From: Candidatus Woesearchaeota archaeon
GTDB lineage: Archaea; Nanobdellota; Nanobdellia; Woesearchaeales; JACPBV01
NCBI GenBank assembly: GCA_016180165.1
Contig: JACPBU010000053.1
Coordinates: 1-6,252 of the forward strand
DNA length: 6,252 nt
Direction: 5' to 3'
Both the position numbers and the translations under genes were made by a program. Under the pieces are notes generated by a model. That model saw nothing but the letters and a program-made list of their open reading frames with translations. It was not told the origin of the DNA and did not search any database. Below, one piece after another: positions 1-4,357 of this stretch (position 1 is the first letter of the stretch; each line of letters begins with the position of its first letter).

Positions 1-731
1 GCCCACCGGTTATACCTTTTCTTGATAATCTCGATGATGTCAAATGCTGTGGATTTGTAGGGCGGCAAAGCGCCTAATGAGGGATACCTGGCATAGAGGC
101 CCTGCGGATTCTCGAAAACATTTCCTGCCCGGTAGATGATCATCCTTCCGTCCTTCCCTATAAATCTGTTTTGATAAAATGGCGAAGACTGCATGAAGGT
201 TGTCAGCGCAGGGTCGGCTGCGATCGCAAAATTATAGCTGTTCACAAAGCTGTCTTTTATCTTTGAGTTGACGAGCATCCTGAGAAGCCTCACATTGGCG
301 TCGAATATCCCCCTGGGAAGAGTGTAATGGCAGTGGAAGCCGCACACTCTTCCGGCAATCTTAAATCTCTCCTGGCCGAAAACTTCCTGCTGGACATGGT
401 ATCGTGTGTCGGAGCGCATTGAGGGATTGAAGCTTCCGGGGTAAGTCCCGAGCGGCAGGAGCTTGATGTCATCCTTTTCTGCAAGATAAAGCGAGTCTTC
501 CAGGATAGTGAGAAGGTTCTCCATGGAATGAGGCATCTTGACATTCGGGTCAGAGGCGATCTCAAGCATGCATTTCCCGCATTCTTTCTTGAGGGCAGAG
601 CCATACCCGGTTTTTTCAGCGCGCCTGAGAATACTGTCAGCCCCCGCAATTGGCCTTCCGTCAGAATCTAAAGTAAATAACTCTACCTCAAATCCAATCA
701 ACGACTTCTTCAATGATCTTTTTGCGGCCAT
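1..731 (-). CDS. GCS2-family carboxylate-amine ligase (glutamate-cysteine ligase type), 3'-truncated by window edge
   Basis: The first 243 codons are present; the gene continues off the left edge. The family (GCS2, PF04107) uses ATP to join a carboxylate, classically glutamate, to an amine such as cysteine, making gamma-glutamylcysteine in the cytoplasm. Visible family marks are the N-terminal GFEVEL (residues 13-18, counterpart of the acidic GxExE metal/nucleotide strand), CMLEIAS (54-60), LGTYP (94-98), the glycine/histidine strand GRVCGFHCHYTLPRG (127-141) and SSPFYQNRFIG followed by RMIIYRAG (182-203), which resembles the family's NSPF...G...SYR stretch. The ATG at 731 is chosen because an in-frame TAG lies six codons upstream and family homology starts soon after; only weak SD-like bases (TTGGAAACG) precede it. 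Codon use matches rnhB. The family is clear, but the exact acceptor amine (cysteine or another) cannot be read from sequence. It lies downstream of rnhB on the same strand. Confidence 0.88.
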   Translation of the reverse strand, partial: MAAKRSLKKSLIGFEVELFTLDSDGRPIAGADSILRRAEKTGYGSALKKECGKCMLEIASDPNVKMPHSMENLLTILEDSLYLAEKDDIKLLPLGTYPGSFNPSMRSDTRYHVQQEVFGQERFKIAGRVCGFHCHYTLPRGIFDANVRLLRMLVNSKIKDSFVNSYNFAIAADPALTTFMQSSPFYQNRFIGKDGRMIIYRAGNVFENPQGLYARYPSLGALPPYKSTAFDIIEIIKKRYNRW

Positions 732-769
732 CGTTTCCAAGGAAATGTCCTATTCGGATGCTGCCAAGA

Positions 770-782
770 AAAACCTTATATC
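770..782 (-). promoter_or_regulatory. Weak TATA-like element upstream of the ligase gene
   Basis: On the minus strand the bases GGATATAAGG precede the ligase ATG by about 50 bases. By the spacing of the other promoters here this would place a transcript start near 750, giving a leader of about 20 bases. The match is poorer than the boxes of rnhB or the DedA gene, and it lies inside the possible small ORF, so co-transcription from rnhB is an equal alternative. Confidence 0.22.
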
Positions 783-840
783 CTGAAGGACTCCTGAAAT
801 GGATGCTGCCCTATCCTGCATTCCTTTTGCTTGTTCCACT

Positions 841-862
841 TTCCAATTAAAGTTTATTGGAA
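841..862. repeat. 7-bp inverted repeat (hairpin) in the rnhB-ligase gap
   Basis: TTCCAAT (841-847) and ATTGGAA (856-862) are perfect inverted arms around an 8-base loop. No T-run follows on the minus strand, so it is not a typical terminator. It may be an mRNA hairpin or chance in AT-rich DNA. Confidence 0.35.
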
Positions 863-926
863 GCAGGTTTATTAAGTTTTCGATGAAGCCTGAGGCGGTA
901 ATCGGAGAAATAGCGTATTTAGCGAA

Positions 927-1580
927 TTAAAACCCATCAAGCTTTTTCTGGTTCTTCATCCTCTCTTCTTTCTTGAACGTCTCCCAGGAATGCCTGAAGA
1001 TTTCAGGATGCTTTTCCCAGTTTTCCCTGATGAATTTCTGCGTTATGGGATTTGAGGCATATCCTGGCCCTATATTGCCATATCTTTTCTGGAGCTCGGC
1101 GATCTCTTCGTCTCTTGTCACCTTTGCAAGGATCGAAGCGGCAGAAACTTCAGGATGGAGGACATCTGCCTTGTGCATGCAGAGCAGCTCAACAGCCTTG
1201 TTGTCGAGCAGGTTTCTCACATACCTTGCGTATGCCCCGCAGTTGTTGGAAGGGCTGTCAATGATGGCCTTATCGGGCTTTAAAGCGTTGATAATCTCAG
1301 CTGCCTTGTGCGCCTCAAGCCAGTTTAGGTTAAGGTCATCGGAGAACAATGCGTCGTCAATCTCTTTCGCTGAGATGACTGTGATTTTAAAAGCTTTGAC
1401 AAATTTGATTATTCCTGGGTAAAGGGCTTCCCTCTGTTTTGGAGAAAGCAGCTTTGAGTCTTTGACGCCGAGGCCTTTAAGGTTCAGCGTCTCTTTGCCG
1501 TCGATAATGACGCCGGCCATCACCATCGGGCCGATAACCGGGCCTCTCCCTGCCTCGTCAATGCCGCAGACAATCACCAT
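927..1580 (-). CDS. rnhB: Ribonuclease HII
   Basis: This enzyme cleaves the RNA strand of RNA-DNA hybrids and cuts at ribonucleotides embedded in DNA, so it serves ribonucleotide excision repair and primer removal. The 217-residue length is typical of archaeal RNase HII. The catalytic carboxylates are all present: D8 and E9 in GIDEAGRGPVIGP, D108 in AIIDSPS, and D139 in HKADVLHPEVSAASILAKVTRD. The GRG motif (11-13) that senses the 2'-OH of the ribonucleotide and the GPGY motif with its conserved tyrosine (about residues 171-174) are intact. The lysine-rich C-terminus (EERMKNQKK) fits nucleic-acid binding; no PIP-box is obvious. The ATG at 1580 gives the motif only seven leading residues, as in relatives. 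A TATA box 32 bases upstream predicts a nearly leaderless mRNA. It stands between an unknown gene upstream and the ligase downstream. Confidence 0.98.
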   Translation of the reverse strand: MVIVCGIDEAGRGPVIGPMVMAGVIIDGKETLNLKGLGVKDSKLLSPKQREALYPGIIKFVKAFKITVISAKEIDDALFSDDLNLNWLEAHKAAEIINALKPDKAIIDSPSNNCGAYARYVRNLLDNKAVELLCMHKADVLHPEVSAASILAKVTRDEEIAELQKRYGNIGPGYASNPITQKFIRENWEKHPEIFRHSWETFKKEERMKNQKKLDGF

Positions 1581-1604
1581 GAGAAATAAAACTGCCGGGG
1601 GAAA

Positions 1605-1618
1605 TATTTAAAGGTTGG
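1605..1618 (-). promoter_or_regulatory. BRE/TATA promoter of rnhB
   Basis: The minus strand reads CCAACCTTTAAATATTTC. TTTAAATA (1612-1605) is a textbook archaeal TATA box, and the first base of the box is 32 bases before the rnhB ATG. This predicts transcription starting at or within a few bases of the start codon. It shows rnhB can be transcribed independently of the 154-residue gene just upstream. Confidence 0.75.
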
Positions 1619-1636
1619 GATTTGCCTTTAGGTCAA

Positions 1637-2101
1637 TTATCTGTTGGAGACCTTTTTTCTCCAGGATAAACTCGGTAGATTAGGTGCCCCGTCAAATTTT
1701 GAGGCGGGGTCATAAACTCCACCACTACGGTCAAAAAAAGAAAACGCTTCGTTTCCACTGCCCTCCCCCCTCGCAAAAGGGTATATCTGGCTAATTACAA
1801 CTTGAGAAGAATCTTCAGGAACTTGAGCGTAAATAATCCTATACCCCCCAACCCTCCCAGTATTTTCTCCATTTAAGGTTGCGCCAGCTTTTTCAAGGAA
1901 GGCTCTGGTATAAGACTTTCCAACTTCAATTGTTGTTGCGGGAGGCGGGTGTACGGCTCCAAAAAATTCTGCTCGACTCGGAGGAAGAAGGGAGGCCAAT
2001 AAACGACTGAGATCATTTGATGGAGGGGGTGCCCTCATTGCAGCATTTCCAGGCGCCCCAGCCAGCTGAATAGGTTGACAAGCTAACTCAATTCCACTCA
2101 T
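1637..2101 (-). CDS. Hypothetical protein, 154 residues, Pro/Ala-rich N-terminus and beta-rich C-terminal half
   Basis: I do not recognise this protein. The first 55 residues are rich in Ala, Pro and Ser (APPPSND, LLPPSR, HPPPATT) and look like a disordered or linker segment. Residues 56-133 look folded: a short helix (SYTRAFLEKAGATLN), then likely beta strands GGYRIIYAQV and SQVVISQIYPFA, and an aromatic/glycine segment (AFSFFDRSGGVYDP). There is no signal peptide, membrane segment or metal motif. Translation is well supported: GAGGTGA (2113-2107), close to a perfect ribosome-binding site, stands 5 bases before the ATG. That ATG directly abuts the TAG of a 40-residue upstream ORF, suggesting coupled translation. 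Arg and Ser codon choice is more varied than in rnhB, which may hint at a different history, but I did not quantify this. It is probably a real gene of unknown function. Confidence 0.68.
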   Translation of the reverse strand: MSGIELACQPIQLAGAPGNAAMRAPPPSNDLSRLLASLLPPSRAEFFGAVHPPPATTIEVGKSYTRAFLEKAGATLNGENTGRVGGYRIIYAQVPEDSSQVVISQIYPFARGEGSGNEAFSFFDRSGGVYDPASKFDGAPNLPSLSWRKKVSNR

Positions 2102-2224
2102 CTACCTCACCTCTTTTTTTAAATCAATATTTTTAAAAGTATGAATGCTCTTCATCACGCTGGGCATATCCTCAAACGCAAAATGGAATTTCTCCAGCTT
2201 TTCGATTGCGATGCCCCCAGCCAT
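2102..2224 (-). CDS. Small hypothetical protein, 40 residues, directly upstream of the 154-residue gene
   Basis: The ORF runs from ATG 2224 to TAG 2104-2102 and encodes MAGGIAIEKLEKFHFAFEDM followed by 20 more residues ending KNIDLKKEVR. Support comes from AAGGA at 2234-2230, 5 bases before the ATG, and from the arrangement TAGATG, where its stop touches the next gene's start while its last codons supply that gene's ribosome-binding site. An in-frame TAA upstream (2260-2258) limits any extension. The peptide is charged and probably helical, with no recognised domain. It could be a leader-type peptide setting translation of the next gene, the small partner of a two-gene module such as an antitoxin, or the remnant of a larger gene. 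Nothing in the sequence decides between these. Confidence 0.5.
   Translation of the reverse strand: MAGGIAIEKLEKFHFAFEDMPSVMKSIHTFKNIDLKKEVR
2105..2114 (-). promoter_or_regulatory. Strong Shine-Dalgarno site of the 154-residue gene
   Basis: AGAGGTGAGG matches the archaeal anti-SD over GAGGTGA and sits 5 bases before ATG 2101. It overlaps the last codons (AAA GAG GTG AGG) of the 40-residue ORF, tying the two genes together and fixing the start. Confidence 0.75.
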
Positions 2225-2298
2225 ACTTATCCTTGATATTATTATCCGTTTATTAAATTAATGCTGAATTTAGCTTACATATGTCCATTATTCCAGCA

Positions 2299-2313
2299 AA
2301 AACTATATAAATA
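2299..2313 (+). promoter_or_regulatory. TATA promoter of the Lrp-type regulator gene
   Basis: AAAACTATATAAATA contains TATATAAA at 2304-2311, the same box and flank as at the DedA-family gene. By the 30-base spacing seen there, transcription should start around 2330-2334. A TTG at 2329 would therefore lie at or outside the mRNA end, supporting ATG 2362 as the start, with a leader of about 30 bases. Confidence 0.7.
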
Positions 2314-2331
2314 ACAATCAAACAATCATTG
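2313..2331 (+). repeat. 8-bp tandem repeat AACAATCA x2 at the predicted transcription start, candidate operator
   Basis: AACAATCA occurs at 2313-2320 and again at 2321-2328 with no gap. The second copy runs into CAATCATTG (2323-2331), a small palindrome. The site lies between the TATA box and the predicted transcript start, which is where archaeal Lrp proteins are known to bind to repress their own genes. That it is an operator is inference. Confidence 0.4.
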
Positions 2332-2361
2332 AGTAAGGGACTGGTTTTTACAGGTGTCAAC

Positions 2362-2811
2362 ATGGCTATCGACGAAACTGACAAAAAGATATTGAATGAG
2401 CTCGTCAATGACTCACGGCAGTCATTCAGGGAATTGGCAAAGAAAGTCGGCGTTTCTGTCGTGACAGTGCTCAAGAGAACGAGGGAGATGGAGAAAAGCG
2501 GCATCATCAAGAAATACAGCGTCTACCTTGACTATGAGCAGCTCGGGTATGATGTTCCTGTCGTCATCAACTGCAGGGTTAAAAAAGGGAATGAGATGGC
2601 GATCCTGAAAAAGGAGATCAACAACCCCCACATCACCGGCATGTATGACATCACCGGCGATTTTGACATCCAGCTTGTCGGCAAATTCAAGAGCAGGAGG
2701 CAGCTGGATGACTATGTGAAGAAGCTCCAGAAGCATCAGTTCATCGACCGGACATTGACCTTATTGATTCTGCACACCCTGAAAGAAGACCAGGTGAATC
2801 CGCTGGTGTGA
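2362..2811 (+). CDS. Lrp/AsnC-family transcriptional regulator
   Basis: This is a one-unit Lrp/AsnC (feast/famine) regulator of 149 residues, the usual family length. Residues 4-50 form the winged helix-turn-helix: DETDKKILNELVNDSRQSFR, then ELAKKVGVSVVTVLKRTREMEKSGIIKKY with the recognition helix around 32-46. Residues 64-142 form the alpha-beta RAM domain that makes oligomers and binds amino acids or similar effectors; TGDFDIQLVGKF (98-109) is its hallmark G-D-D strand. ATG 2362 is preferred over the in-frame TTG at 2329: AGGTG lies 6 bases before it, relatives begin directly with D-x-D/T-D, and the TATA box predicts a transcript starting near 2332. The effector and targets cannot be read. 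Repression of its own promoter is plausible given the repeat over the start site. It ends 74 bases before a convergent gene. Confidence 0.95.
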   Translation: MAIDETDKKILNELVNDSRQSFRELAKKVGVSVVTVLKRTREMEKSGIIKKYSVYLDYEQLGYDVPVVINCRVKKGNEMAILKKEINNPHITGMYDITGDFDIQLVGKFKSRRQLDDYVKKLQKHQFIDRTLTLLILHTLKEDQVNPLV

Positions 2812-2839
2812 CTTTTTAAGGTTGCCTATATCTTTTTTT
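2812..2839 (+). terminator. T-rich terminator downstream of the Lrp-type gene
   Basis: After the TGA stop come CTTTTTAAGG and then seven T in a row (2833-2839) within a pyrimidine-rich tract. Archaeal termination relies on such U-runs without needing a hairpin. The tract lies in the gap between two convergent genes, as expected. Confidence 0.5.
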
Positions 2840-2885
2840 CCTCCCCCTCTCCCAAAACATTTACTTCCTGCACCATTCAACATAC

Positions 2886-3434
2886 TTATCCTTTGCTATC
2901 TCTCCTTACTGGAATCTTCCCCCTGCTGCGCAAATAAGAAACAGCCATCGCTTCAACGCCTTTCGGGGATCGGGGATTTTCCGGGATTTCCTGCAATGCC
3001 TTTAGGACATCCATCATAGTAAGGCTCTTTGCATCAAATCTTCCGATTAATGCGTCGTAAAGGCTGCCAACAGATGTTCCATAGAACTGCGGCGACCTTT
3101 TTTCACTTGACCACATCCTGTGCAATACTAAATCTTCAAGAAGCTCTTTCTCAGTCTCATCCGGATTCAGGGCAAAGGCTGAGCTATCTGCCCATTCTTT
3201 GGCAATTCCTATCGCCTCATACATATACAACCTAAGTTCGTCTTTGCCCGGCTTTTTATTATTCCAGGGAAGCCCTAAAAATTCCGAGTGCAATGCTTCA
3301 ACGTAAGCTTCCCTCGGCTGCATAAACAGGCGGGAGGAGCTTTGCTGGGCCTGAACCGGAATGTCCTGCTGTTGGTAAGAAGGTTTTCTATCACCTGCAA
3401 GCCCATCATTGCTTTGTCTGGCTAAATCTTCCAT
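2886..3434 (-). CDS. Hypothetical helical protein, 182 residues, second of a tandem pair
   Basis: I do not recognise this protein. From ATG 3434 residues 1-40 are polar and Gln/Ser-rich (YQQQDIPVQAQQSSS), probably disordered. The rest looks helical: EAYVEALHSEFLGLP (42-56), DELRLYMYEAIGIAKEW (65-81), ALNPDETEKELLEDLVLHRMW (88-108), FYGTSVGSLYDALIGRF (117-133), MMDVLKALQEIP (140-151) and EAMAVSYLRSRG (161-172). It ends in a basic tail. It has no signal peptide, membrane segment or cysteine motif. The frame is open up to TTG 3476, but ATG 3434 is preferred because it avoids a 32-base overlap, and AAGGT lies 7 bases before it, just after the TAA of the upstream gene. The ordered motifs parallel those of that upstream gene, suggesting distant duplication. 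It is probably co-transcribed with it. Confidence 0.72.
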   Translation of the reverse strand: MEDLARQSNDGLAGDRKPSYQQQDIPVQAQQSSSRLFMQPREAYVEALHSEFLGLPWNNKKPGKDELRLYMYEAIGIAKEWADSSAFALNPDETEKELLEDLVLHRMWSSEKRSPQFYGTSVGSLYDALIGRFDAKSLTMMDVLKALQEIPENPRSPKGVEAMAVSYLRSRGKIPVRRDSKG

Positions 3435-3444
3435 AAAAATAACC

Positions 3445-3984
3445 TTATCTAGGACTGTATCCAAAATAAGTTTCAAAAACGGCGAGGGTAGCCCTTTCCA
3501 TAGCCCTCCTCTGTTCGAATTTCGGCTGTCTGGAATAATCGCCTGGAAGGCGCTTTCCTGCTATGCCCATACATTCTATCACATCAGCCAACATCACCGG
3601 CTGGGGAGCGAATTTATTTTGGAGGAACCTTTGCATGGATTCAGCACCATACCCTTCAATCACCGGAGTTATTCCGTATTGGGCAGCAAGCTGTTCCCAT
3701 GTGAAACTTTCAACAATTTTTTCCACTCCAGGAGATTTGGTGCCAGCTCCATTACCGCTTATTTTCCTCACCAGTTCCCAGGCAGAGACGTGGGCATCCA
3801 GAAAGTCATTAGGCTGCAGAGGTATTCCCGGGCCGGTTGCAGTTGCCGCCTCCGCTGCAAACTGAAGATAAGCGCCTGCGATCCTATTTGGATTCAGTCC
3901 ATTTACGCCTGCTTTTCTTAAATATGTTTTGACATCACCCGCAGAAAGCACCGGCATGCCATCCTTCCGTTCATTTTTTTTCAT
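3445..3984 (-). CDS. Hypothetical helical protein, 179 residues, first of a tandem pair
   Basis: I do not recognise this protein. After a short charged N-terminus it reads as an all-helical domain: GDVKTYLRKAGVNGL (16-30), NRIAGAYLQFAAEAATA (33-49), PNDFLDAHVSAWELVRKI (58-75), a Gly/Ser-rich break (76-86), VEKIVESFTWEQLAAQYG (87-104), ESMQRFLQNKFAPQPVMLADVIECMGI (115-141) and FEQRRAMERATLAVFETYFG (156-175). No catalytic or metal motif is seen. The start is uncertain: ATG 3984 directly follows a perfect inverted repeat with GGGGT inside it, while ATG 3957 (residue 10, MPVLSAG) is preceded by GGAAGG at a usable distance. The TAA stop is 10 bases before the next gene, so the two form an operon. 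Key positions (Y-L-x-K-A near the start, YG, F, DV, AM) recur in order in the second protein. Confidence 0.72.
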   Translation of the reverse strand: MKKNERKDGMPVLSAGDVKTYLRKAGVNGLNPNRIAGAYLQFAAEAATATGPGIPLQPNDFLDAHVSAWELVRKISGNGAGTKSPGVEKIVESFTWEQLAAQYGITPVIEGYGAESMQRFLQNKFAPQPVMLADVIECMGIAGKRLPGDYSRQPKFEQRRAMERATLAVFETYFGYSPR

Positions 3985-4015
3985 TTGAACCCCCGTTCAA
4001 TTAATTTTTCTGAAC
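3969..4015. promoter_or_regulatory. Cluster of GTTCA/TGAAC half-sites around the start of the hypothetical operon
   Basis: A perfect inverted repeat TTGAAC-CCCC-GTTCAA (3985-4000) directly touches the minus-strand start codon (3984-3982). Further half-sites flank it: GTTCA at 3969-3973 and TGAAC at 4011-4015, so the orientations alternate across 47 bases. CCGTTCA itself occurs twice, 26 bases apart. Such spacing suits binding of a dimeric repressor across the promoter and start codon. Equally, the mRNA would form a 6-bp hairpin with a GGGG loop just before the start codon. Confidence 0.4.
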
Positions 4016-4032
4016 AATTTGCTTTCTGCCGA

Positions 4033-4087
4033 ATTTCATCAAAATTTCATCCAGATTTCATCCAGATTTCATCCAGATTTCATCCAG
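4033..4087. repeat. Five tandem copies of an 11-bp repeat
   Basis: The unit ATTTCATCCAG is repeated perfectly four times at 4044-4087. It is preceded by a diverged copy, ATTTCATCAAA, at 4033-4043. On the minus strand the unit reads CTGGATGAAAT. Eleven bases is about one helical turn and not a multiple of three, so the array is non-coding. It starts 49 bases upstream of the hypothetical operon's start codon. It could be an iterated protein-binding site on one face of the DNA or a slippage-made microsatellite. Confidence 0.9.
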
Positions 4088-4322
4088 CCTTGATTGAACC
4101 CAACTCCTGAGTTTATCGAAGATGCAACAGAAGATACGGTTCTTAAGGCTTTGGGAGCGTTTAATTTCTTTTTGTCCACGAAACGAAAGCATTACGGGGT
4201 TATTGGAAATTTTTCTTTCCAAAACAGAAGAAATATTTGTTTTTGTTTATTTGGACAATTGATGCTGAACGGGGTATTTTCACCTGCGCGTTTCAAAATT
4301 CTTTGTCCTCCCCCCCATCCAA

Positions 4323-4337
4323 CAAACTATATAAACC
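4323..4337 (+). promoter_or_regulatory. TATA promoter of the DedA-methyltransferase operon
   Basis: CAAACTATATAAACC contains TATATAAA (4328-4335), 30 bases before ATG 4358. This predicts a leaderless mRNA. The box and its AAAC flank are nearly identical to those of the Lrp-type gene. Confidence 0.75.
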
Positions 4338-4357
4338 ACTTCTTTTGATTTATTTTT

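Larger units (their letters stand above)
750..926 (-). other. 59-codon open stretch in the rnhB frame, between rnhB and the GCS2 ligase gene; possible small gene
   Basis: This 195-base gap (732-926) contains no conventional gene. The frame that continues past the rnhB TAA is open for 58 sense codons until a TAG at 752-750, and the ligase ATG at 731 is in the same frame again. The conceptual peptide is plausible rather than random: it reads SGFIENLINLLPINFNW early on and ends with a likely helix, SGVLQDIRFFLAASE, with codons like the neighbours (AGG arginine, mixed third positions). Only weak internal starts exist: GTG at 827 and ATG at 809. Neither has a well-spaced ribosome-binding site, although AAAGGA directly abuts the ATG. 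It may be a small protein gene, an eroded rnhB 3' extension, or chance. Confidence 0.3.
2225..2361. promoter_or_regulatory. Divergent control region between the 40-residue ORF (minus) and the Lrp-type regulator (plus)
   Basis: 137 bases separate the two start codons. On the plus side it holds a TATA box, an 8-bp tandem repeat and the AGGTG site of the regulator gene. On the minus side TTTAATAAA (2257-2249) is a possible TATA box 33 bases before ATG 2224, with AAGGA at 2234-2230. An alternative minus box, CTAAATT near 2273, would give a leader of about 20 bases and keep the ribosome site inside the mRNA. Binding of the regulator here could affect both directions; this is inference from position. 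Confidence 0.5.
3985..4357. other. 373-base gene-free region between the hypothetical operon and the DedA operon
   Basis: I see no convincing gene here. From left to right it holds the half-site cluster, an AT-rich stretch that must contain the minus-strand operon's promoter (no clean TATA box; AAAAATTAATT near 4009-3999 is the nearest candidate), the 11-bp tandem repeats, another TTGAACCC (4094-4101) matching the one at 3985-3992, and a hairpin TTGGAAA/TTTCCAA (4203-4209, 4216-4222). A C-run follows around 4309-4316, then the TATA box of the DedA gene. A plus-strand frame from 4094 is open for 84 codons, but it starts at TTG, ends inside the DedA promoter and has an unprotein-like second half. 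Confidence 0.6.

Noticed and set aside
290..649. 119-codon minus-strand frame starting at 649
   Set aside because: It is an out-of-frame shadow of the GCS2 ligase, whose true frame from ATG 731 shows family motifs throughout.
538..786. 82-codon plus-strand frame
   Set aside because: It is antisense to the ligase start region, with no ribosome site and no protein-like pattern.
973..1422. 149-codon plus-strand frame
   Set aside because: It is antisense to rnhB, whose catalytic residues are all intact on the other strand; long antisense frames are common here.
2253..2736. Minus-strand frames opposite the Lrp-type gene
   Set aside because: They overlap a clear regulator gene and lack ribosome sites or family features.
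2770..2885. Minus-strand ORF of about 40 codons from ATG 2883, preceded by AAGGATAAGT as at the 40-residue ORF
   Set aside because: The same 13 bases (AAGGATAAGTATG) occur at 2234-2222, but this frame has a low-complexity Gly/Lys product and runs antisense into the Lrp-type gene.
3409..3921. 170-codon plus-strand frame
   Set aside because: It is antisense to the tandem hypothetical genes, Cys/Ser/His-rich in the manner of a shadow, and starts at a non-ATG codon without a ribosome site.
4033..4087. CRISPR array
   Set aside because: The repeats are 11 bp and directly adjacent, with no spacers.
4094..4348. 84-codon plus-strand frame before the DedA gene
   Set aside because: TTG start, no ribosome site, a second half rich in Phe/Cys/Pro, and an end that runs through the DedA TATA box. 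The first 20 residues look better than the rest but do not suffice.
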